A stretch of DNA of 64,000 nucleotides from contig NZ_PVTF01000018.1 in the NCBI RefSeq assembly GCF_003002815.1, positions 1 through 64,000 on the forward strand, given 5' to 3'. Below, piece after piece: positions 34,531 to 44,420 of the stretch (the first letter of the stretch is position 1; each line of letters starts with the position of its first letter). This DNA is from Umezawaea tangerina. Lineage in GTDB: Bacteria > Actinomycetota > Actinomycetes > Mycobacteriales > Pseudonocardiaceae. The translations under genes and the position numbers were made by a program. The notes beneath the pieces were generated by a model. That model did not search any database. It was not told the origin of the DNA and saw nothing but the letters and a program-made list of their open reading frames with translations.

Positions 34531-36603
34531 GTGGAGAGGTCTGGTACGAAAGTGATCGGCGGATTGCTGGAACACCGCTACCGGGTGGACCGCGTGCTCG
34601 CCCGTGGCGGCATGTCCACCGTGTACCGCGGCGTGGACACACGCCTGGACCGCGCCGTGGCCATCAAGGTGATGGACCCGCAGTTCTCGGCGGACCGGTC
34701 CTTCGTAGCCCGCTTCGAGCAGGAGGCCCGCGCGGCCGCCCGGCTCCACCACCCCGGCATCGTCGCCGTGCACGACCAGGGAGTCGACCGAGGCGAACCG
34801 GGCGGCGAGCACGTATTCCTCATCATGGAACTCATCGAGGGCGGAACGCTCCGCGACCTCATCAGTGAGCGCGGCACGCTGAGCACCCCGCTCGCGCTGA
34901 GCGTGCTGGAACCCGTGCTGTCGGCGCTGGCCGCCGCGCACCAGGCCGGGCTCGTGCACCGGGACGTGAAGCCGGAGAACGTCCTGATCGGCCTGGACGG
35001 CCGGGTCAAGGTCGCCGACTTCGGGCTGGTCCGCGCCGTGGCCAGCGTGAGCACGACCAGCGACAGCACGATACTGGGCACCGTGGCCTACCTCTCGCCG
35101 GAGCAGGTGGCCACCGGCGCTTCGGACGCCCGAAGCGACGTGTACTCGGCGGGCATCGTGCTCTACGAGATGCTGACCGGCGTCACGCCCTACCTCGGCG
35201 ACACGCCCATCTCGGTCGCCTACCGGCACGTCAACGAGGACGTCCCCGCCCCCAGCACCATCGTCCCCGGCATCCCGGCGGAGCTGGACCAGCTGGTGGT
35301 GCGCGCGACCCGCCGCGACCCCGCGCAGCGCCCAGCCGACGCGGCGGCGTTCCTGGCGGAGGCCGAACGGGTGCGCGCCGCGCTGGGCGTGCCGAGGATG
35401 GCCGTCCCCGCCCCGGCGCCGGGCCAGCACGACCAGACCGTCCGGGTACGCCCCGTGCAGGCGCCGCGCGACTCGGCCGCCGCCGAGCTGACGATGCCCG
35501 TGCTGGCCGCCGCGGGCGCCGGTGCGGCCACGATCAGCCACCGGGTACCCGGAACGCCCGGCGGGGCCGGTGGCGGCCCCCAGGGCACCGTGGCGCTCAA
35601 CCGCACCGCCTACCAGCCGCCGCCCGCCGCTCCCCCGCCGCCGAAACCGGCCGCGAAGAAGCGGGTGCCGCGCAAGACCGCCGCCGAGGTCTACGAGGAG
35701 GAGCGCAAGCGCAACAAGCGCCGGTTCATCCTCTGGGCGGGCCTCGTCGCCCTGCTGGCCGTCCTCGTCGGCGTCACGGCGTGGTGGATGGGCAGCGGCC
35801 GCTTCACCACCGTGCCCGGCCTCATCGGCGCGGAGGAGGAGACCGCGGTCGTCCTGCTCAAGGACGCCTCGCTCAAGTCCACCTTCACCCAGGAGGCCAG
35901 CGACACCGTCCCCAAGGGCAAGGTGCTGCGCACCGACCCCGCCGAGGGCACGGAGAAGCTGCGCGGCGACGCGGTCAAGGTCTACATCTCGCTCGGCAAG
36001 CCCGTCGTCCCGATCGTGCGCCCCGGCAGCGAGAGCGCGGACGTGGAGAACGACATCAAGAAGAGCGGCCTGAAGGCCTCGCTCGACGCGAACGCCGACG
36101 TCTTCAGCGACACCGTCACCAAGGGCAAGGTCGTCACCTCCAAGCCCGCCCCCGGCACCGAGGTCAAGCTCAACTCGACCGTCACCATCGTGCTCAGCAA
36201 GGGCTCCGAGCCGAAACCGGTCCCGGACCTCACCGGCAAGACCAAGGACGAGGCCTTCGCCGAGCTCACCTCCCTCGGCTTCGAACCCGTCGAGGGCAAG
36301 GGCGAGCCGTCCGGGAACGTCGAGGGCGGCAAGGTGGTCCGCACCGATCCCCCCGCGAACACGACGATCCCCGCCGGGTCGAGCAAGAAGGTCAGCGTGA
36401 TCCTGTCCACGGCCAAGGCGCAGGTCACCGTGCCGAAGGTCGAGGGGCAGAAGGTGAAGGACGCCAAGAAGAGCCTGGAGGACCTCGGATTGCAGGTCGA
36501 GGTGCTGTTCAACCGGAACTCGAACTCGAAGGTGCTCAACCAGTCGATCCCGCCGAACACGAAGGTCGACAAGGGCACGAAGATCACGCTCATCGCACCG
36601 TGA
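34531..36603 (+). CDS. pknL: Serine/threonine kinase PknL with four PASTA domains
   Basis: 690 residues. The kinase domain (about 15-285) has the glycine loop ARGGMSTVYRG, AIKVMD lysine, HRDVKPEN catalytic loop, DFG metal motif and a Ser/Thr-rich activation loop. A proline-rich juxtamembrane region, KKRVPRK basic patch and one membrane helix (about 398-420) precede four extracytoplasmic PASTA repeats, which in PknB-type kinases bind muropeptides or lipid II. M. tuberculosis PknL lacks PASTA repeats whereas corynebacterial PknL has them, so this is the fuller form. GTG start, likely leaderless or nearly so (-10 TACGAT at 34517-34522). Confidence 0.93.
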   Translation: MERSGTKVIGGLLEHRYRVDRVLARGGMSTVYRGVDTRLDRAVAIKVMDPQFSADRSFVARFEQEARAAARLHHPGIVAVHDQGVDRGEPGGEHVFLIMELIEGGTLRDLISERGTLSTPLALSVLEPVLSALAAAHQAGLVHRDVKPENVLIGLDGRVKVADFGLVRAVASVSTTSDSTILGTVAYLSPEQVATGASDARSDVYSAGIVLYEMLTGVTPYLGDTPISVAYRHVNEDVPAPSTIVPGIPAELDQLVVRATRRDPAQRPADAAAFLAEAERVRAALGVPRMAVPAPAPGQHDQTVRVRPVQAPRDSAAAELTMPVLAAAGAGAATISHRVPGTPGGAGGGPQGTVALNRTAYQPPPAAPPPPKPAAKKRVPRKTAAEVYEEERKRNKRRFILWAGLVALLAVLVGVTAWWMGSGRFTTVPGLIGAEEETAVVLLKDASLKSTFTQEASDTVPKGKVLRTDPAEGTEKLRGDAVKVYISLGKPVVPIVRPGSESADVENDIKKSGLKASLDANADVFSDTVTKGKVVTSKPAPGTEVKLNSTVTIVLSKGSEPKPVPDLTGKTKDEAFAELTSLGFEPVEGKGEPSGNVEGGKVVRTDPPANTTIPAGSSKKVSVILSTAKAQVTVPKVEGQKVKDAKKSLEDLGLQVEVLFNRNSNSKVLNQSIPPNTKVDKGTKITLIAP

Positions 36604-36608
36604 GGAGT

Positions 36609-36645
36609 GGCCGGTGGAATTGACTTTTGGTCAATTCCACCGGCC
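36609..36645 (+). terminator. Terminator hairpin after pknL
   Basis: Perfect 16-bp inverted repeat (36609-36624 with 36630-36645) around the 5-nt loop TTTTG, starting 6 bp after the pknL stop. The inner stem GGAATTGAC is AT-richer than the surroundings. Confidence 0.8.
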
Positions 36646-36670
36646 GGTTCGCACAATAGGCGTCACGGGG

Positions 36671-36864
36671 ATGTCCGATTGCCGGAACGGTTCCCGGACG
36701 AGGCCCAGCGCACCGGGGAACGCGTCCGGCTCGGAGACCGTCGTCGACATGCGCGACGAGGAGCGGTCTTGATCCACCTGGACTCGTGCGCGCTCATCAA
36801 GCTCGTACTCGACGAGCCCGAAAGCCGAGGGCGTCAGGTCGTGACGCCCGGCGCGGGCATCTGA
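36671..36864 (+). pseudogene. VapBC-like toxin-antitoxin remnant
   Basis: A TTG-started frame at 36769 reads MIHLDSCALIKLVLDEPESRG, the N-terminal strand and helix of a VapC PIN-domain toxin with the first catalytic Asp, then runs into unrelated residues and stops after 31 codons instead of ~130. A short frame from ATG 36671 ends in TGA overlapping that TTG, the usual vapB-vapC junction, but has lost antitoxin features. This looks like a deleted or eroded vapBC pair sitting between pknL and aroG. Confidence 0.6.
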
Positions 36865-36881
36865 CCCGTGCCCCGACGTAG

Positions 36882-36917
36882 AGCGGCCCCCGACAACCGA
36901 GGTTGTCGGGGGCCGCT
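36882..36917. terminator. Terminator hairpin of the DAHP synthase gene
   Basis: Perfect 16-bp stem (36882-36897 with 36902-36917) with a 4-nt loop, 12 bp beyond the aroG stop. Symmetric, so it could act in both directions. Confidence 0.82.
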
Positions 36918-36929
36918 GTGCGGAACGGG

Positions 36930-38426
<1,497 letters not shown>

Positions 38427-38428
38427 CT

Positions 38429-39451
38429 ATGAATTCCACCCGATTGGATGATGGTACGGCGGCACGGCTGCTGGCGACCGCTGTGGCGAACGTCCAACGG
38501 GACCACCCCGTGCACTGGACCCACATGGTGAGCTCCGACGCGGAGCTGGTGCCGCAGCGGACGTTGCACCCGGTGTTCGCCGGGTCCTACGACTGGCACT
38601 CGTGCGTCCACCAGACGTGGCTGGCGGTGCGCCTGGTCCGGTTGCGGCCGGACCTGGAGGGCTCGGCCGAGGCGGTCGCGGTGCTGGACTCGTTGCTGAC
38701 GCCGGAGAAGTGCGAGGTCGAGGCCGAGTTCTTCCGCGGTCCCTGGGGCAAGCACTGGGAGCGCCCGTACGGCTGGGCGTGGCTGCTCGTGCTGGACGCC
38801 GAGCTGAAGACGTGGGGCTCGGAGACCGCGCAGCGGTGGTCCACGGCGCTGGCACCGCTCGCCGACGTCCTGCGCGACCGGTTCCTGACGTGGGCGAGCA
38901 CGGCGCGGCTGCCGATGCGCGTCGGCACGCACGGCAACACCGCGTTCGCAACCAGCATGGTGCTGGACGCGGCGCGCGCCGTGGACGACGTGGAGCTGAC
39001 CGAGGTGTGCGTCGAGGCAGCGCTGCGGTGGCACCGCGAGGACGTGGGCTACGGCGGGTTCGAGCCGGACGCGGCGGACTTCCTGTCCCCCGCGCTCGTC
39101 GAGTCCGACCTGATGCGCCGGGTCCTGGACGCCGACGAGTTCGCCGCGTGGTTCGAGGCGTTCCTGCCGAACTTGGACGAGGCGCGCTGGAAGGTGCTGC
39201 GCGAGCCGGTCCCGGTCGACGACCCCGCCGACCCGTACGGCTCGCACCTGTCCGGGCTGGCCCTGTCGCGGGCGTGGAACTGGCAGGCGGTCGCCGAGGC
39301 GCTGCCCGCCGGCCACCGCTACCGCGACCTCGCGCTGACCTCCGCGGAGGCGCACCGCGAGGCGGGCTGGCGGTACGTGTTCGGCCACGGCTACGCCGCC
39401 GAGCACTGGCTCGGCACGTTCGCCGCCTACCTGGACCTGGGCGCCTACTGA
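38429..39451 (+). CDS. DUF2891 family protein
   Basis: 340 residues of DUF2891, an all-helical family probably with an (alpha/alpha) barrel as in glycan-processing proteins. Conserved stretches are HPVFAGSYDWHSCVH, GKHWERPYGWAWLLVL, RVGTHGNTAFA and GYAAEHWLGTFAAYL. Paired His/Trp/Glu residues suggest a carbohydrate or metal pocket, but no activity is known to me. ATG 38429 is 6 nt after CATTAT, so leaderless. Divergent from aroG; a 14-bp-stem terminator follows. Confidence 0.82.
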   Translation: MNSTRLDDGTAARLLATAVANVQRDHPVHWTHMVSSDAELVPQRTLHPVFAGSYDWHSCVHQTWLAVRLVRLRPDLEGSAEAVAVLDSLLTPEKCEVEAEFFRGPWGKHWERPYGWAWLLVLDAELKTWGSETAQRWSTALAPLADVLRDRFLTWASTARLPMRVGTHGNTAFATSMVLDAARAVDDVELTEVCVEAALRWHREDVGYGGFEPDAADFLSPALVESDLMRRVLDADEFAAWFEAFLPNLDEARWKVLREPVPVDDPADPYGSHLSGLALSRAWNWQAVAEALPAGHRYRDLALTSAEAHREAGWRYVFGHGYAAEHWLGTFAAYLDLGAY

Positions 39452-39455
39452 GACG

Positions 39456-39491
39456 CGAAGAGGGCCCCGGGTCGCCTCGGGGCCCTCTTCG
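39456..39491. terminator. Bidirectional terminator hairpin
   Basis: CGAAGAGGGCCCCG (39456-39469) pairs perfectly with 39478-39491 across an 8-nt loop, between the convergent DUF2891 and phosphofructokinase genes. Confidence 0.85.
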
Positions 39492-39502
39492 GGAAACGGT
39501 GA

Positions 39503-40528
39503 TCAGCCGAAAAAGACTTCGGCCTCGGCCAGGCGGTGCGGGGGCACGGTCTTGAGCTCGGCGGTCGCCTCGGAGAGCTTCACCCGGACGATCTCGGTGC
39601 CGCGCAGGGCGACCATCACGCCGAAGTCGCCGTCGGCGACCGCGTCGGCCGCGTGCAGGCCGAAGCGGGTGGCGAGGACCCGGTCGTAGGCGGTCGGGAT
39701 GCCGCCGCGCTGGGTGTGGCCCAGCACGACCGCGCGGGACTCCTTGCCGGTGCGCTGCGCGATCTCCTCCGCGAGCCACGTGCCGACGCCGCCGAGGCGG
39801 ACGTGGCCGAACGCGTCCTTCTCGCCGGAGTGCAGGACCTCGGCGCCGCCTTCGGGCACAGCGCCCTCGGCCACGACGATGATCGGCGCGTACTGCTTCT
39901 CGAAGCGCCGCTCGACCCAGTTCACGACCTTCTCGACGCTGAACGGGCGCTCGGGCACGAGGATGACGTTCGCGCCACCGGCGAGGCCGGAGTGCAGCGC
40001 GATCCAGCCCGCGTGGCGGCCCATGACCTCGACGACGAGGGCGCGGTGGTGCGACTCGGCGGTGGTGCGCAGCCGGTCGATCGACTCGGTCGCGATGTGC
40101 ACGGCGGTGTCGAAGCCGAACGTGTAGTCGGTCGCGCCGAGGTCGTTGTCGATGGTCTTCGGCACGCCGACGACGCCGATGCCGTCGTCGGTGAGGCGCT
40201 TCGCGACGCCGAGGGTGTCCTCGCCGCCGATCGCGATCAGCGCGTCGACGCCCTCGTCGGAGAGCACCTTGCGGATCTTGTCCACGCCGCCGTCGACCTT
40301 GTACGGGTTGGTCCGCGACGAGCCGAGGATGGTGCCACCCCTGGTGAGGATGTCCTCGACGTCCGCGAGGCCGACGGACTTGGTCAGTCCCTCGATCGGC
40401 CCCTGCCACCCGTTGCGGAAGCCGACGATGTCCCAGCCGTGGACCTCGACGCCCTTGCGAACGACGGCCCTGATGACCGCGTTCAGGCCAGGGCAGTCCC
40501 CGCCGCCAGTGAGCACACCGATGCGCAT
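39503..40528 (-). CDS. pfp: 6-phosphofructokinase, predicted pyrophosphate-dependent
   Basis: 341 residues of the group A phosphofructokinases: GGGDCPGLNAVIRA binds the phosphoryl donor and PKTIDND carries the catalytic Asp. Two positions decide the donor: residue 104 is Asp (GGEDT) and 124 is Lys (VPKTIDND). Gly/Gly marks ATP enzymes and Asp/Lys marks PPi enzymes such as the Amycolatopsis methanolica PPi-PFK of similar length. So this is probably PPi-dependent and reversible, working in glycolysis or gluconeogenesis. Automated annotation would call it pfkA. Monocistronic; ATG 40528. Confidence 0.88.
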   Translation of the reverse strand: MRIGVLTGGGDCPGLNAVIRAVVRKGVEVHGWDIVGFRNGWQGPIEGLTKSVGLADVEDILTRGGTILGSSRTNPYKVDGGVDKIRKVLSDEGVDALIAIGGEDTLGVAKRLTDDGIGVVGVPKTIDNDLGATDYTFGFDTAVHIATESIDRLRTTAESHHRALVVEVMGRHAGWIALHSGLAGGANVILVPERPFSVEKVVNWVERRFEKQYAPIIVVAEGAVPEGGAEVLHSGEKDAFGHVRLGGVGTWLAEEIAQRTGKESRAVVLGHTQRGGIPTAYDRVLATRFGLHAADAVADGDFGVMVALRGTEIVRVKLSEATAELKTVPPHRLAEAEVFFG

Positions 40529-40665
40529 CTGCTTCGCCCAATCTCTCTCGAAGACCGTTGTGGTCGAGTGCCGCCCCGGCTCCAGCGCCCGGCGTCACTA
40601 CCTCGGAGCTTGAAGCGTGTCACGGACTGGATCGGTGCAGCAACACCGAGGTCACAATTCTGTGC

Positions 40666-41178
40666 TCAGGCGACCGGGAACCCGCGCTTGCGGCGCTCCT
40701 GTTCGATCACCTTCCACCGCGCCAGGTTGTGCCTGGCGTCGGCGAGCGCGTCGTGCGCGTCCGCGGGCGGCTGGGGCAGCCGGGGCTTGCCGACGTCGTC
40801 CCAGCGCTGCCGCAGGTCGCGGGTGAAGCGGGGCAGGCTGCGCGGCAACGCGGGCATCGCACCCCAGAGCTGGGCCAGCGCGACGTGGTCGTACGCCGCG
40901 AACCAGGCCCACAGCTCGACCTCGTCGCGGGCCGCTTTCGGCCCGCCGAGGAAGTCGAGCAGGTCGCGCTTGATCTTCTCCCGACTGCGCCAGCACTTGT
41001 CGGAGGGCGGCGGGAGCTGGTTGAGCACGTTGTTGCGCACCCAGGGACCGGCCTTCGCCGGGTCGAACTCGGTCGAGACGGCGTAGAACTCGTCGCCCTG
41101 CTCGGTCACCACACCGATCGAGATCAGGTCGATGGTGGTGCCGTCCTCGATGAATTCGCAGTCGTAGAAGAAACGCAC
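40666..41178 (-). CDS. Rv2179c-family 3'-5' exoribonuclease
   Basis: 170 residues of a DEDDh exonuclease: FYDCEF supplies Asp/Glu (ExoI), YDHVALAQLWG the second Asp region, and HDALADARHN the His-x4-Asp ExoIII motif. Rv2179c trims 3' overhangs of RNA. GTG 41178 is 7 nt after -10 TAGGGT (41191-41186), so it is leaderless. The gene is 22 bp downstream of the acyltransferase gene, which ends at 41201 and points the same way. In M. tuberculosis it follows aroG as here. Confidence 0.92.
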   Translation of the reverse strand: MRFFYDCEFIEDGTTIDLISIGVVTEQGDEFYAVSTEFDPAKAGPWVRNNVLNQLPPPSDKCWRSREKIKRDLLDFLGGPKAARDEVELWAWFAAYDHVALAQLWGAMPALPRSLPRFTRDLRQRWDDVGKPRLPQPPADAHDALADARHNLARWKVIEQERRKRGFPVA

Positions 41179-41200
41179 CGGGCCCACCCTAAGTGCCCGC

Positions 41201-41959
41201 TCAGCCCGCCTTCGTCTCGGGCACGCGATCGACGGACTTGGCATCCGGCCGGCCGGGCACCTCCACGGCGGCCTCCGCCGCGGCCTGGTCCTCCTTGGCC
41301 TTGGCCGCGTAGACGTCCACGTACTCCTGGCCGGTCAGCTCCATCAGGGCGTACATGATCTCGTCGGTGATCGACCGCAGCACGAACCGGTCGCCGGAGA
41401 GCCCTTCGTAGCGGGAGAAGTCCAGCGGCTTGCCGATCTTGATCGAGATCTGGGTCGGCTTCCACATTCGGGAGCCGATCGGGTTCGCCTTGTCGGTGCC
41501 GAACATCGCGACCGGGATCACCGGCACGCCCGCTTCCAGCGCGATCCAGGCCACCCCGACCTTGCCCTTGTACAGGCGGCCGTCCGGCGAGCGCGTGCCC
41601 TCCGGGTAGATGCCCAGCAGCTTGCCCTCCCGCAGGATCCGCACGCCGGTGGACAGCGCGCCCTGCGCCGCCGAGGCGCTCGACCGGTCGATCGGCACCT
41701 GCCCGACCCCGGACATGAACGCCTTCTGCAACCAGCCCTTCACGCCGGTACCCGTGAAGTACTCGATCTTGGCCGGGAACGTCACCCTCCGCGACAGCTT
41801 CAGCGGCAGGAAGAAGGAGTCGGACACCGCCAGGTGGTTGCTCGCCAGGATGGCGCCACCTTCCTTCGGGATGTTCTCGGCGCCCTCGATGATCCGGGGG
41901 CGGAAGAACACCTTCAGCAGGGGTCCGAGAAAAATGTGCTTCATCAACCAGTACAGCAC
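41201..41959 (-). CDS. 1-acyl-sn-glycerol-3-phosphate acyltransferase family (PlsC)
   Basis: 252 residues, Rv2182c-like lysophospholipid acyltransferase. NHLAVSD is the catalytic NHx4D box, IEYFTGTG the second block, and YPEGTRSPDG the glycerol-phosphate site; VPVIPVAMFG is block IV. A C-terminal ~40-residue Ala/Glu/Lys tail is extra. GTG 41959 aligns with the family start (LYWLMKHIF) and has a GGGAGG ribosome site; a GTG seven codons earlier is possible. Acts on membrane phospholipid or PIM acylation; substrate unproven. Confidence 0.9.
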   Translation of the reverse strand: MLYWLMKHIFLGPLLKVFFRPRIIEGAENIPKEGGAILASNHLAVSDSFFLPLKLSRRVTFPAKIEYFTGTGVKGWLQKAFMSGVGQVPIDRSSASAAQGALSTGVRILREGKLLGIYPEGTRSPDGRLYKGKVGVAWIALEAGVPVIPVAMFGTDKANPIGSRMWKPTQISIKIGKPLDFSRYEGLSGDRFVLRSITDEIMYALMELTGQEYVDVYAAKAKEDQAAAEAAVEVPGRPDAKSVDRVPETKAG

Positions 41960-42117
41960 TGCTGGGAGCGCCTCCCTCACCGACCTTGATCCGACCTCAG
42001 CCTACGTAGCCGACGGCACAAGGCACAACGAACACGCGCACCCGGTCGATACGGGCCCAGATCCCTCCGGTTGCCGGGACCCGGAACGCGGGGCGGACGT
42101 GGGACGATGTCAGGGAA

Positions 42118-42618
42118 GTGGACGACGCCCGGACACGGGAGGGCTGGAGCACGCCGATGGATTCCCGACGCGACTCGACCGACGGCCCCGAGGACGTGGA
42201 CGCCGCCTTCGCCGAAATCGTCGCCAGCCTCGAACGGGACGGTATGGGCGCCAACTGGCCCGACCCTCCCGACTTCGACGACCCCCAGGACGAACCCGTG
42301 GCCGCCGGCATCCGCCCCGAAGGCCAACCCCGCGTCCCCACCCCCGACCCGGACGCGGACGACGAGGACGACAACGAGCACTTCGTCCCCCCAGAACCCC
42401 CACCACTGCCGAAGCTGCGCGCCGGCACCATCGCCGCCCTAGCCGTCATCCTCGTCGGCGTAGCACTGCTCTTCATCCCTCAACTCTTCGGCATCTCCAC
42501 CCAACTAACCGTCCCAGCCGCCCTGGTCGTCCTCTGCGCCGGCGTCGGCTGGCTAGTCCTCAGAATCCGCCCCGACCCACCCCAGGACTCCGGCTGGGAC
42601 GACGGCGCAGTCCTCTAA
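42118..42618 (+). CDS. Acidic membrane protein, hypothetical
   Basis: 166 residues. The N-terminal ~100 residues are acidic and proline-rich (DPDADDEDDNEHFVPPEPPP), followed by two membrane helices (about 103-121 and 127-146) and an acidic tail. GTG 42118 is the longest start; ATG 42157 (MDSRRDS) also fits. DUF308-like two-helix proteins look similar, but I would not assign a family. Divergent from the acyltransferase. The stop is followed immediately by the second copy of the hairpin-array repeat. Confidence 0.75.
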   Translation: MDDARTREGWSTPMDSRRDSTDGPEDVDAAFAEIVASLERDGMGANWPDPPDFDDPQDEPVAAGIRPEGQPRVPTPDPDADDEDDNEHFVPPEPPPLPKLRAGTIAALAVILVGVALLFIPQLFGISTQLTVPAALVVLCAGVGWLVLRIRPDPPQDSGWDDGAVL

Positions 42619-42639
42619 CAACAGCAAAAACAACAAACA

Positions 42640-42965
42640 AAGCCACCACCACCAACTTGCCCCTCGCGGAGCGAGGAACACCGACCCGACGCAGCCGCCA
42701 CCTCGCATCCGGCGCGGAGCGCCCGCCGCTTCGTCCGACGGCGAAGCCGAGGATGCCTTGTCGGGCGGAGCCCGATGCCCTGTCGGACGTAGTCCGATGC
42801 CCTGTCGGGCGGAGCCCGATGCTGGCGAAGCCAGACCTACCCCTGCCCCCGATACACAGCGCCCTCCTGCCCTGCCCTGCTTTGTCAAGACAGCTTTATC
42901 GTCTTGACAAAGCAGGGCAGGGCATTGAGACAATCGCGCGCCGGGGGCCGGGCTTCACCAGGGGT
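42640..42965. repeat. Dispersed hairpin-array element, copy 2 (inverted)
   Basis: The inverse-orientation copy of the element at 24302. It has short hairpins GGGCTCCGCCC and GGACTACGTCC with GACAGGGCATC spacers (about 42700-42830), a conserved stretch, then a perfect 23-bp inverted repeat (42869-42891 with 42901-42923, 9-nt loop) and a 33-bp block (42924-42956) identical to copy 1. Again between convergent genes, filling the 474-bp gap with no coding sequence. Confidence 0.85.
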
Positions 42966-43092
42966 GGGCACCACGAAACCGACGGCCAGGCTCCGCCGGG
43001 AAACGACGGTCAAACCTCACCGAAGGACGGACGGAAAGCACCACCAAGGCCTCGCCTGGGGACGGGAACACCCCACACCAACCCCCGCCCCC

Positions 43093-44061
43093 CTACCTCC
43101 GCCCGTTCCTAGCCGCCCGATCCCCCAGCTCCCGAGCCAACGTAGCCACCCCCACCAACCCCGCGTCGTCCCCCAGCTGCGCCGTCCGGATCCTCGCCAA
43201 CGGCCGGTGCCCCGCCCCCGTCACCACCGCCGCGTACCTCTCCCGCGCCTCGTCCAGGAACAGCGGCGCCGACTCCGACACCCCTCCCCCGATCACCACC
43301 ATCTCCGGGTCGTACACGTCCGCGACCAGCGCCAACCCGTCTCCGAGCCATTTCGCCAGGTCGGACATGGCGCGCAGGGCCAACGGGTCCCCGTCCCGCG
43401 CGGCCGCCGCCACCCGCCGCCCGGTGACCGCCCGCGAGTCCTTCAGCGCTTCCCGCACCAGCACCGTCGACGCACCGGGGTTCTTCGCCAGCAGTTCCAC
43501 GGCGGTCGTGCTCAGCGCCGTCCCGCTGCAGTACCTCTCCCAACACCCGTTCTTCCCGCAGGGGCACGGCCGCCCGTCCGGCACCAGCCTCAGGTGCCCG
43601 AGCTCGGGCGCGACCCCGTAGGCGCCCCGGTACACCTGCCCGTCGATCAGCAGCGCCCCGCCGATCCCGGTCCCCAGCGCCACCAGGACGGCGAGCTTCG
43701 CCCCGCGCGCGGCGCCGAACCGGTGCTCGGCCAGCGCGGCGGCGTTCGCGTCGTGCTCCAGCACGACCGGCATCCCGATGCGTTCCGACAGCCGCTGCGC
43801 CACCGGCGCCTGCCGCCACGCGAGGTGCGGTGCGAACCGCACCGTCCGCCGGTCGGTGGCCACGAAACCCGCGACGGCGAGTCCCACGGCCGAGATGTCG
43901 TGCCGGGTGGCCAGCTCCGACACCGCGGACGTGATCGCGTCCTCCAGCGGTCCCTCGTCGCCCGGTGTCAGGGCGCGGGTGATGTCCAGGACGGCACCGT
44001 CGGCGTCCACCACACCGGCGCGGACGCTCGTCCCGCCGATGTCGACACCGACGGTCAGCAC
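43093..44061 (-). CDS. ROK-family glucokinase-like sugar kinase
   Basis: 322 residues. VGVDIGGTSVRAGVVD is the ATP phosphate 1 loop, VLEHDANAAALAE has the catalytic Asp, VALGTGIGGALLIDG is phosphate 2, and GHLRLVPDGRPCPCGKNGCWE is the ROK zinc motif (H, C, C, C). The protein should phosphorylate glucose or a related hexose with ATP. GTG start overlaps the preceding gene stop by 7 nt, so it is last in a four-gene operon with SRPBCC, ArsA and the Cys-rich protein. No DNA-binding N-terminal domain, so a kinase rather than a ROK repressor. Confidence 0.92.
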   Translation of the reverse strand: MLTVGVDIGGTSVRAGVVDADGAVLDITRALTPGDEGPLEDAITSAVSELATRHDISAVGLAVAGFVATDRRTVRFAPHLAWRQAPVAQRLSERIGMPVVLEHDANAAALAEHRFGAARGAKLAVLVALGTGIGGALLIDGQVYRGAYGVAPELGHLRLVPDGRPCPCGKNGCWERYCSGTALSTTAVELLAKNPGASTVLVREALKDSRAVTGRRVAAAARDGDPLALRAMSDLAKWLGDGLALVADVYDPEMVVIGGGVSESAPLFLDEARERYAAVVTGAGHRPLARIRTAQLGDDAGLVGVATLARELGDRAARNGRR

Positions 44062-44420
44062 TGCGAACCCTGGTCGGACCTCCGGCGCACCACCTGGATG
44101 TGCTGGACCCTCGGCTCTTCGGCAGCGGGCTCCGGCGGCGCGGCCGCGGCGGGCTCGCCCAACGCCATCCGCAGCACCGTGAGCAGCCCGGACACGTGCT
44201 CGGCGGCCTTCGAGGCCAGTTCCGAACGGTCACCGCGCAACAGGGCGGCGCCGTTGCAGAGCGGGCACCAGCCGCAGGTCTGCGGGGTGTGCTCGCCCGT
44301 CGCCTCACCGGCCGTGGCGACCTTCTGCAGCCACGGCTGCGCGCGTTCGGCCGCCACGTCGATCAGCAGCCGCAGTTCCTCGACCAGCTTGGCCGTCTTG
44401 TCGTCCGCCACAGGGTTCAC
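44055..44420 (-). CDS. Conserved hypothetical protein with CxxCxxC motif (Rv2183c position)
   Basis: 121 residues. A helical N-terminus (VEELRLLIDVAAERAQPWLQKVA) precedes TCGWCPLCNGAALL, a Cys-x2-Cys-x2-Cys cluster with possible metal binding, and an Ala/Pro/Glu-rich region. GTG 44420 overlaps the ArsA stop (GTGA) and its stop overlaps the ROK start. Corresponds by order to Rv2183c. Function not known. Confidence 0.8.
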   Translation of the reverse strand: MNPVADDKTAKLVEELRLLIDVAAERAQPWLQKVATAGEATGEHTPQTCGWCPLCNGAALLRGDRSELASKAAEHVSGLLTVLRMALGEPAAAAPPEPAAEEPRVQHIQVVRRRSDQGSQC

